NCBI GenBank assembly: GCA_002706585.1
Contig: PALU01000007.1
Coordinates: 1-21,470 of the forward strand
Reading direction: 5' to 3'
DNA length: 21,470 bases
DNA from: Rickettsiales bacterium
Lineage (GTDB): Bacteria > Pseudomonadota > Alphaproteobacteria > TMED127
Below are positions 13,989 to 21,470 of the stretch, in pieces. Within the stretch, counting starts at the first letter, position 1; the number at the start of each line of letters is the position of its first letter. Below the pieces are notes generated by a model. It was given only the letters and a program-made list of their open reading frames with translations, was not told the DNA's origin and made no database searches. A program made the position numbers and the translations under genes.

Positions 13989-16769
13989 ATGAGAACAATT
14001 CTTAAAATTTTAATAATGTTAGTTGGTGTTTTTTCTTATGCTCAGACTACAGTTTCTGGAAGTATAACTGATGAAAACAACCAACCATTATCTGGAGCTA
14101 CCGTAATAGTGGTTGGAACATCAAATGGTGTTGCTGCAGACTTTGACGGAAATTATTCAATTACAGTCGATATGGATACTCCCTTTAGCATTGAAGCTAG
14201 TAGTGTAGGTTTTAAACCGATAACTTTCGAAGTTTCTGAGAGCTCAACTATTAATATAGTATTAGAAGATAATACTGCTCTTGACGAAGTAGTTGTTTCA
14301 GCTTCTAGAACTCCTCAAAGAGTTTTTGAATCTCCTGTAACAATTGAAAGATTTGGAACTAAAGATATTAGAACTACCGCATCGGCAGATTTTTATGATG
14401 GACTTGAAAACTTAAAGGGTGTTGATATTAATGTTAACAGTTTTACTTTCAAATCTATAAATACAAGAGGTTTTGCAACTTTTTCAAACACTAGATTTAT
14501 TCAATTAGTTGATGGAATGGATAATTCAGCTCCTGCCCTAAACTTTCCTTTAGGAAACTTATTAGGTATGGTTGAAACAGATGTATTGAATGTAGAGTTA
14601 GTTCCTGGTACATCCTCAGCCCTATATGGTGCAAATGCTTTTAACGGAATTTTATTGATGAATAGTAAAAATCCTTTTGATCATCAAGGTGTTAGTGCTC
14701 AATATAAAAGAGGTATTACTTCTCAAATAGCTGCTGGTGATAATGAATTCCAAGACCTTCAAATCAGATGGGGTCATAAGTTTAGTGACAAGCTTGCTAT
14801 GAAGATTAACTTTGGCTACCTACTTGGTACTGATTGGATTGCAAATAGTGAAGAAGACAAATTAAATAGAGGGTTATACGCTGGAGATTACAATCACGAT
14901 GGTATTAATATATACGGGGATGAGGTGGCTGTAAATATTTATGGAGTAGCTCAACAAATGGTGCAGTTAGGCCTTTTACCTGCTGGTGGTGAAGCATTAG
15001 TACCTTCCGAGGTTGTTAGTAGAACTGGTTATAATGAAACCGCAATGAGTGATGGAGTAGCTAAAAGTAAAAAGGCTGATTGGGGTATCTACTACAGACC
15101 TATTGAAGGAAGTAACCTAGAAATATCATATGTTGGAAAATGGGGTGGTGGACAAACCTTATTCCAAGGAATCAATAGGTATTCGATTAAAAATTTTACA
15201 ATGAATCAACATAAGTTTGAAGTAACTAATGATAATTGGTTTGCTAGAGCTTATGTAGTTGAAGATGATGCAGGAGATTCTTATGATATGACATTTGCTG
15301 CAATTAATGTAAATAGAAGGTGGAAGCCAGATCTTAACTGGTTTGCAGAATATGTTGGTGCAATCGTAAATGGCCAATTGGCTGGTATGACAATTGATCA
15401 AGCACATGTATTAGCAAGACAAACTGCTGATACCGGTAGATGGCTCCCAGGCTCATCAGAATTTGAAAGTGCATTATCTGAAGTTGCTGCAGATCCAGAT
15501 TTAACAACTGGTGCAAAATTTCAAGATAATTCTAAATTCTACCACTTAGACTATAACTATAATTTTGGCCATATGTGGGACTGGGCTGAAGTTCAAGTAG
15601 GTGGATCTGCTAGAAAATACTCTTTAAATTCTGGCGGAACTATATTTACTGATGTTGATGGCCCAATTGAATATCAGGAAACAGGTTTTTACACTCAAGC
15701 AGTAAAAAAGATGTTTGATGAAAGACTTGTAGCAACAGCTGCAATTAGATACGATAAATCAGAATTATTTGATGGTCAATTATCTCCAAGAGCAGTTGTA
15801 AGTTACACTGCTGGTGAATACAAAAACCATAACTTTAGAGTATCATATCAAACTGGATTTAGGACTCCTACCACCCAGGATTTATTTATTGGATTAGACG
15901 CTGGACAGGCAAGATTAGTTGGTTCTGGTGTTGGTAATCCCGAAAGGTACGTAAGAGATTATTCGATAAGTGCTGCTGGTCAAGCTCTCGGAGTTCCTGC
16001 AACAGTTACAATTACTGGTGCTGATGCTTATAATAATTCATTTTCTGAGTCCTCTGTACGAGCATTCGCTGCTACTGGTAATCCTGCTCTCTTAGAAGCT
16101 TCTAATGTAGATTATGTTAAGCCAGAACAAATGCAACAAGTGGAACTTGGATATAGAGGAAAGTTAAGTAGAACATTAACTATTGATGCTGCTGTTTACA
16201 GAAATGAATTTCAAGACTTTATAAGTACTCAAATAGTTGCTTCTCCATTGTATGGTCAAGTGGGTGATGGTGGTTTATCAGTGTTAGCAATGGCTAATAG
16301 CGATTTTGAAACATGGAGTGCTTATACTAACTCTCCGGTAGAAGTTTCTTCATGGGGCATGTCTATTGGTGTTGCAACTAAAATCTTTGGAAATTTTGAT
16401 TTATCTGGAAACTATACCAAAACACAATTAGAATTTGATAGAGTTCAAAACCCAGATTTTGCTACCAATTGGAATACACCTGAACATAAGCTTAAGGCCC
16501 AATTTGGAAATACGAGTATATTTAAGAATGTTGGATTTAATGTTGCTTGGAGATATTGGAGTGAATATTTATGGGAGGCTTCATTTGGTGACGGTATTGT
16601 TCCAGAAACTCATGTAATTGATGCGCAAATAAATCTTACTGTTCCAAAATGGAAATCAACAATTAAAGTTGGTGCGACTAACATTGGTGGTGATGAATAC
16701 TTTACAGCTTTTGGTTCTGGTTTTATCGGAACACAATACTATATTTCGTGGACTGCTAATAACTTTTAA
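13989..16769 (+). CDS. TonB-dependent outer-membrane receptor, paired with an SGNH lipoprotein
   Basis: A 926-residue TonB-dependent receptor. It has a signal peptide (MRTILKILIMLVGVFSYAQ), a CarboxypepD_reg-like domain at about 20-93 (SGSITDENNQPLSGATVIVV, DFDGNYSITV) and a TonB-box-like DEVVVSASRTPQRVFESPVT at about 98-117. The plug spans about 115-230 (INTRGFATFSNTRFIQLVDG, VPGTSSALYGANAFNGILLM). The long barrel ends in an aromatic residue (TANNF). The stretch PRAVVSYTAGEYKNHNFRVS, then YQTGFRTPTTQDL is a typical receptor barrel element. The gene is richer in Ala, Gly and GC than the window average, with heavy use of GCT and GGT codons, suggesting strong expression. The SGNH lipoprotein follows after 19 bases and is surely co-transcribed. 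The substrate is unknown; an ester- or lipid-containing ligand is a reasonable guess from the partner. Confidence 0.95.
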   Translation: MRTILKILIMLVGVFSYAQTTVSGSITDENNQPLSGATVIVVGTSNGVAADFDGNYSITVDMDTPFSIEASSVGFKPITFEVSESSTINIVLEDNTALDEVVVSASRTPQRVFESPVTIERFGTKDIRTTASADFYDGLENLKGVDINVNSFTFKSINTRGFATFSNTRFIQLVDGMDNSAPALNFPLGNLLGMVETDVLNVELVPGTSSALYGANAFNGILLMNSKNPFDHQGVSAQYKRGITSQIAAGDNEFQDLQIRWGHKFSDKLAMKINFGYLLGTDWIANSEEDKLNRGLYAGDYNHDGINIYGDEVAVNIYGVAQQMVQLGLLPAGGEALVPSEVVSRTGYNETAMSDGVAKSKKADWGIYYRPIEGSNLEISYVGKWGGGQTLFQGINRYSIKNFTMNQHKFEVTNDNWFARAYVVEDDAGDSYDMTFAAINVNRRWKPDLNWFAEYVGAIVNGQLAGMTIDQAHVLARQTADTGRWLPGSSEFESALSEVAADPDLTTGAKFQDNSKFYHLDYNYNFGHMWDWAEVQVGGSARKYSLNSGGTIFTDVDGPIEYQETGFYTQAVKKMFDERLVATAAIRYDKSELFDGQLSPRAVVSYTAGEYKNHNFRVSYQTGFRTPTTQDLFIGLDAGQARLVGSGVGNPERYVRDYSISAAGQALGVPATVTITGADAYNNSFSESSVRAFAATGNPALLEASNVDYVKPEQMQQVELGYRGKLSRTLTIDAAVYRNEFQDFISTQIVASPLYGQVGDGGLSVLAMANSDFETWSAYTNSPVEVSSWGMSIGVATKIFGNFDLSGNYTKTQLEFDRVQNPDFATNWNTPEHKLKAQFGNTSIFKNVGFNVAWRYWSEYLWEASFGDGIVPETHVIDAQINLTVPKWKSTIKVGATNIGGDEYFTAFGSGFIGTQYYISWTANNF

Positions 16770-16788
16770 AAATTAAAATAATACAATT

Positions 16789-18246
16789 ATGAAAATTAAA
16801 TTTTTATTTCTTTCTGTATTCATGTTAGCTCTATGGAGCTGTGAAACAGATGTTTATAACCCAAACCAGGTTTATCCTGAACCTTACCTAGATATTGATT
16901 CTGGTGATGCAGATTTTAGTACATATGTAGCAATGGGAGGAAGTATAACAGCTGGTTTTTCTGATAATTCACTGTTTGCTGCTGCACAGTCAAATTCATA
17001 TCCTAATATTATGGCTAGTATCATGAGTGAAGCAGGAGGAGGTCAATTTACTCAGCCATATGTTGATGATAATGTTGGTGGGCTTAATGTCGCTGGTGAA
17101 CAATTCTGGCCTTCAAGATTCTATTTTGATGGAGCTGGCCCATCCCCTGTCTCAGGTAATCCTAGTACCGAAGCAACAAACCTGGTGCCTGGGCCCTACT
17201 CTAATATGGCTTTTCCATGGGCAAACGCAATTTCATTTGTTGCACCCGGTGCTGGTAGTTTAGAGGGATTAGCAGCTGGTCTTGCAAATCCTTGGTATGT
17301 AAGAGCAGCTTCAAGCAATAATGCAACCATGATTGGTGATGTTTTAGCGCAACAACCTACTTTTGTTACATTGGTCCCTGGTAATGACTTTGCTAGTTAT
17401 GGACTATTTGGCGCAAGTGGTTTACCTCTTGGTCCTCTAGAATTAGAAGGTGATACTGGTATGCTTACAGGTGTTATTGGAACTATTCAAGCTCTAGGTG
17501 CATCTGTTCCAAATGGTGTGATAACAACATTACCCGACCCTACTAATACAGCAACATTTAATTCTGTAGCTTATAATGCAATTCCTCTTGATGATCTTAC
17601 TGCAGGTCAACTTAACGCTGGTTTAGCTGTATATAATGGAGGTTTATTGGCTGCCCAAGCTGTTGGACTTTTATCTGCTGATGAAGTTGCTCAAAGAACG
17701 GTAACATATTCTGCTGGTAATAATGCTATTTTGATTACCGATAATGACTTGACTGATCTTACAGTATTTGGATTACCAATACCTAACTGGAGGCAAGCTA
17801 CAGCTGATGATAAAATTAGTTTATTTGCAGCCCCTTTATTGGGTCAAGCAGATCCAGACAATCCTCTTTCAATTTGGGGTCTTTCAAATGGGATTCCTGA
17901 TTTTGGAGTTTTAACATCATCAGAAATTGATGAAATTCAGACTAAATTAGCGACTGCAAATGCCGCAATTTCATCAAGTGTTCCTGAAGGCTGGGCTTTA
18001 TTTGATTTAGCAGGTCTTTATAATGAGGTTGTTACAACAGGTGTTTTTGAAGGTGATTTTAATATGACAGGAGATTTAGTTTTTGGTGGATTTTTTGGAC
18101 TTGATGGATATCATCCAACATCCAGAGGTAGTGCATTAATTGCTAAAAGGATGATGGAAGCTATTGATGCTACATGGGGATCAAACCTTTCTGATGTAGA
18201 TTTAGATATCGGTGATTATCCTACTAATTATCCTGATGGTCTTTAA
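16789..18246 (+). CDS. SGNH/GDSL-type hydrolase lipoprotein
   Basis: A 485-residue lipoprotein (lipobox LALWSC, Cys18) of the SGNH/GDSL esterase superfamily. Block I is VAMGGSITAGFSDN with nucleophile Ser52; the usual GDS reads GGS here. The GND oxyanion element is VTLVPGNDFASYG near residue 200, and the catalytic Asp-His pair sits in LDGYHPTSRGSALIAKRMME near the C-terminus. The middle (about 230-330) is an Ala/Gly/Thr-rich insertion compared with compact family members. It is probably anchored at the outer membrane, acting on acyl or acetyl esters in partnership with the TonB receptor encoded 19 bases upstream; that link is inference from gene order. The base composition matches the receptor, again suggesting strong expression. 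It is followed by a rho-independent terminator. Confidence 0.87.
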   Translation: MKIKFLFLSVFMLALWSCETDVYNPNQVYPEPYLDIDSGDADFSTYVAMGGSITAGFSDNSLFAAAQSNSYPNIMASIMSEAGGGQFTQPYVDDNVGGLNVAGEQFWPSRFYFDGAGPSPVSGNPSTEATNLVPGPYSNMAFPWANAISFVAPGAGSLEGLAAGLANPWYVRAASSNNATMIGDVLAQQPTFVTLVPGNDFASYGLFGASGLPLGPLELEGDTGMLTGVIGTIQALGASVPNGVITTLPDPTNTATFNSVAYNAIPLDDLTAGQLNAGLAVYNGGLLAAQAVGLLSADEVAQRTVTYSAGNNAILITDNDLTDLTVFGLPIPNWRQATADDKISLFAAPLLGQADPDNPLSIWGLSNGIPDFGVLTSSEIDEIQTKLATANAAISSSVPEGWALFDLAGLYNEVVTTGVFEGDFNMTGDLVFGGFFGLDGYHPTSRGSALIAKRMMEAIDATWGSNLSDVDLDIGDYPTNYPDGL

Positions 18247-18270
18247 TCTTTAAAAAAACAATTAAAACAA

Positions 18271-18304
18271 AAAAAAGTCTGGATATTTTCCAGACTTTTT
18301 TTTT
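18271..18304 (+). terminator. Rho-independent terminator after the SGNH lipoprotein gene
   Basis: A perfect 8-bp stem, AGTCTGGA (18276-18283) and TCCAGACT (18289-18296), with loop TATTT, followed by nine T's (extended by A-T pairing with the preceding A run). It ends the receptor/lipoprotein transcript 24 bases after the stop codon and insulates atpD. Confidence 0.92.
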
Positions 18305-18337
18305 GTTCATAATAGTTGATTAATTGTTATAAAATCT

Positions 18338-18369
18338 ATTGAATATATTTGATAAAAAATCTATATTTG
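18338..18369 (+). promoter_or_regulatory. Promoter of atpD-atpC
   Basis: ATTG at 18338-18341, 20 bases, then TATATTTG at 18362-18369, an exact Bacteroidetes -7 element. It lies between the terminator and atpD, about 36 bases upstream of the likely transcription start to ATG distance (start near 18376, ATG at 18412). This is the best promoter in the window. Confidence 0.65.
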
Positions 18370-18405
18370 CGACTTATTGTAATAAAAAATTTAATTCATT
18401 TATAA

Positions 18406-19914
<1,509 letters not shown>

Positions 19915-19925
19915 ATACTATATAA

Positions 19926-20201
19926 ATGATATTAGAAATAATTTCCCCAGAAAAAATAATTTTTAACGCTGAAGTAGAATCGGTTGCGGTCCCAGGAGTT
20001 AATGGTGAATTTGAAATGTTAAATAATCACGCAGCAATTGTATCAAACTTAAAAAAAGGTATAATAAAAGTTTATGGAAATATAACTCTTGATGATATAC
20101 AAAAAGAAATTTTTGAAAAGGGCGATAGAGGTTATCATTTAAATATTAATTCCGGGACAGTTGAAATGAAAAATAACAAGGTAACTGCATTAGTAGAATA
20201 A
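19926..20201 (+). CDS. atpC: F1F0 ATP synthase epsilon subunit (short form)
   Basis: AtpC, 91 residues, part of the central stalk that couples rotation of the membrane ring to the F1 head. The N-terminal beta-sandwich is intact: LEIISPEKIIFNAEVESVAV, PGVNGEFEMLNNHAAIVSNL, KKGIIKVYG and a final strand NSGTVEMKNNKVTALVE. The C-terminal helical hairpin that inhibits ATPase activity in E. coli (a protein of about 139 residues) is absent. This short form is usual in Bacteroidetes, so it is not a truncation. It follows atpD by 11 bases in the same transcript and ends four bases before the stop codon of the convergent umuD. Confidence 0.94.
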   Translation: MILEIISPEKIIFNAEVESVAVPGVNGEFEMLNNHAAIVSNLKKGIIKVYGNITLDDIQKEIFEKGDRGYHLNINSGTVEMKNNKVTALVE

Positions 20202-20209
20202 AATTCTAC
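20193..20209. terminator. Hairpin across the convergent atpC and umuD stop codons
   Basis: A perfect 7-bp inverted repeat, GTAGAAT (20193-20199) and ATTCTAC (20203-20209), with an AAA loop. It contains the last codons of atpC and the stop codon of umuD. Transcripts from both directions would form it, but no long T run follows, so it is at best a weak bidirectional terminator. Confidence 0.4.
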
Positions 20210-20640
20210 AGCTTCTTAATTACATTTGTAACGATTCCCCAAATAATTAGCTGATCATTATCTTTAATCTCAATTGGTTTATAACTCGAATTTTCAGGCT
20301 TTAACCAAATTTTGTTTCTTTTCACGATAAGTCTTTTTACTGTAAAATCACCCTCTATAAAGCAAACTGCAATTTTATTATTACTTGGCTCTATGCTTCT
20401 GTCAATTACAATTAAATCTCCATCTTCTAAGCCGGCATTAATCATTGACTCACCTGAAACTCTAGCAAAAAATGTAGCTTCTTTATTCTTGATTAGCTCT
20501 TGATCAAGGCTTATTCTTTCCTGCTTAAAATCTCCTGCAGGTGAAGGAAATCCTGCTGAGATTCCGGCATTGATTAAAAGCGCATCAAGATTAGTATTCT
20601 TACTGGGTGTGAAAAAATTTAAATTCTTCTTATTTTTCAT
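20206..20640 (-). CDS. umuD: UmuD-like S24 peptidase, DNA polymerase V regulatory subunit
   Basis: UmuD, 144 residues, cuts itself when RecA filaments form and then joins UmuC to make the error-prone translesion polymerase Pol V. The self-cleavage site is Ala29-Gly30 in ISAGFPSPAGDF (Cys-Gly in E. coli). The catalytic pair is Ser65 (SGESMINAG) and Lys102 (DFTVKRL), the same 37-residue spacing as in E. coli. Later strands (SSYKPIEIKDNDQLIIWGIV) complete the S24 domain. The ATG start overlaps the umuC stop codon (ATGA), so translation is coupled. The order umuC then umuD is the reverse of the common umuDC order. No DNA-binding domain is present, which rules out LexA. The gene ends four bases from the convergent atpC. 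Confidence 0.95.
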   Translation of the reverse strand: MKNKKNLNFFTPSKNTNLDALLINAGISAGFPSPAGDFKQERISLDQELIKNKEATFFARVSGESMINAGLEDGDLIVIDRSIEPSNNKIAVCFIEGDFTVKRLIVKRNKIWLKPENSSYKPIEIKDNDQLIIWGIVTNVIKKL

Positions 20641-21470
20641 TTAATATTAATAATATCATCAATTTTAGTTGTGTAGCAAGGTGATAAGAACTCCTGCTTC
20701 ATCTTCCATTTTATTTTTAAATCTTGATTAGCTAACTTGATTTTTTCAGCATATTTAGAGTTAATGTAATCTATTGTTTTCATTAATGGCTTATGTCTGT
20801 AATCCTCATTTTCAAAAATACCAAGTTGACAGCTATTATTAGCAACAAGACTAGTCACAATTACCCCAGCCTTTTTATAATCTATTTTGTCTTGAAACAT
20901 ATTTTCAATTGCCTTTAGAGCATAGTTATTGAGAACTAATGAAGAGTTGGTTGGATACGGTAATGTTACAACCCTAGAGCAAGAATGTTGTTGTAAGTCT
21001 TTTCTAAAATAATTACTTCTTATGAACACAATTATAACATTACACAGAGAGTTTTGTCTTCTTAACTTTTCAGCACAAGAAAGCGAAAAAGTTGAAACTC
21101 TTTCTTTTAGTTTACTTAAATCTGAAATAGGTTTTTCAAAAGATCTTGTAGTAGCTATAGACTTCTTAATCTTCAAAGAATCTAAATCTAAATTTGATAT
21201 ACCTTTTAATTCTTGTTGAATCTTTAATTCAACAATTGATAAATTTGATTTAATCCATTGTTCAGGTAAATTAACAAAATCTAATACATTGTTACATCCG
21301 ATGTTCTGAAGACGTTTAGATAATCTTCTGCCTATTCCCCATATATCATTCAAAGAAAAATAATTTAACGCTTTAGATCTTTTATAATCTGTATCCAAAA
21401 CATATACGTGTTTCGTTTGAGACGGAAATTTTCTTGCAATTTTATTAGAAATCTTTGCCAATGACTTTGT
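20637..21470 (-). CDS. umuC: UmuC, Y-family DNA polymerase V catalytic subunit (5' end outside window)
   Basis: The last 277 residues of UmuC; the frame is open to the right edge (TKSLAKISNKIARKFPS, matching the TKTLAK segment of the family), so the palm with its catalytic acidic residues lies outside the window. A TTG at 21461 opens a frame but is not the start. Visible parts are the helix-hairpin-helix thumb (LNDIWGIGRRLSKRLQNIGC), the little-finger domain from about 21260 downward (ATTRSFEKPISDLSKLKERV, YKKAGVIVTSLVANN, QLGIFENEDY), and the UmuC-specific tail (MKTIDYINSKYAEKIKLAN, WKMKQEFLSPCYTT), which is complete. About 145 N-terminal residues are missing by comparison with the usual length of about 420. 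With UmuD it copies past DNA lesions during the SOS response. Confidence 0.95.
   Translation of the reverse strand, partial: TKSLAKISNKIARKFPSQTKHVYVLDTDYKRSKALNYFSLNDIWGIGRRLSKRLQNIGCNNVLDFVNLPEQWIKSNLSIVELKIQQELKGISNLDLDSLKIKKSIATTRSFEKPISDLSKLKERVSTFSLSCAEKLRRQNSLCNVIIVFIRSNYFRKDLQQHSCSRVVTLPYPTNSSLVLNNYALKAIENMFQDKIDYKKAGVIVTSLVANNSCQLGIFENEDYRHKPLMKTIDYINSKYAEKIKLANQDLKIKWKMKQEFLSPCYTTKIDDIINIK

Noticed and set aside
15159..15516. Open frames on the minus strand inside the second TonB receptor gene
   Set aside because: They lie entirely within a well-supported gene on the other strand, show no recognisable domain and have no promoter; they are shadows of codon bias.

Overview
The window is about 21.5 kb of AT-rich chromosomal DNA from a member of the Flavobacteriia (Bacteroidetes), most likely a marine one with a compact genome. 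The evidence is a half-length glycogen synthase next to a DUF4270 lipoprotein and glmS, CarboxypepD_reg-like TonB-dependent receptors, a short ATP synthase epsilon subunit in an atpD-atpC pair apart from the other atp genes, A-rich leaders without clear Shine-Dalgarno sites, and several promoter-like TAnnTTTG elements of the Bacteroidetes type. The genus-level placement is inference.

Layout. The left edge holds the first 34 codons of a minus-strand gene that looks like ileS. A tightly packed minus-strand operon follows, in transcription order panC, panD, a flippase-like membrane protein, a secreted esterase-like protein and radA (5030 down to 157). Divergent from panC is a plus-strand group: short glycogen synthase, DUF4270 lipoprotein and glmS (5133-9476). 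A small accessory zone comes next (9477-11276): a four-helix membrane protein, a recombinase-like fragment, a MORN-type repeat protein and a small secreted protein, none with a known role. Then come a TonB-dependent receptor (11424-13766), a second receptor paired with an SGNH/GDSL lipoprotein (13989-18246), a clear rho-independent terminator, atpD-atpC with its own promoter (18412-20201), and at the right edge a convergent SOS mutagenesis pair, umuC (cut by the window edge) and umuD.

How the genes fit together. Most of the window is housekeeping: pantothenate synthesis (panC, panD), recombination repair (radA), amino-sugar supply for the envelope (glmS), ATP synthesis (atpD, atpC) and outer-membrane nutrient uptake (two TonB receptors, one with a surface lipoprotein hydrolase).

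The most interesting observation is that the last six codons of glmS plus 24 bases downstream recur 741 bp further on (9459-9500 and 10200-10241). The copies align without gaps at 30 of 42 positions, and every difference in the coding part is synonymous. This looks like the mark of an integration or gene-replacement event at the glmS 3' end, a classic attachment target. The segment between the copies carries one cargo-like gene and a recombinase-like fragment. Other points worth checking are the umuC-before-umuD order, an esterase-fold protein that has lost its nucleophile serine, and a hairpin spanning both stop codons where atpC meets umuD. I saw no tRNA, rRNA, CRISPR array or complete insertion sequence.
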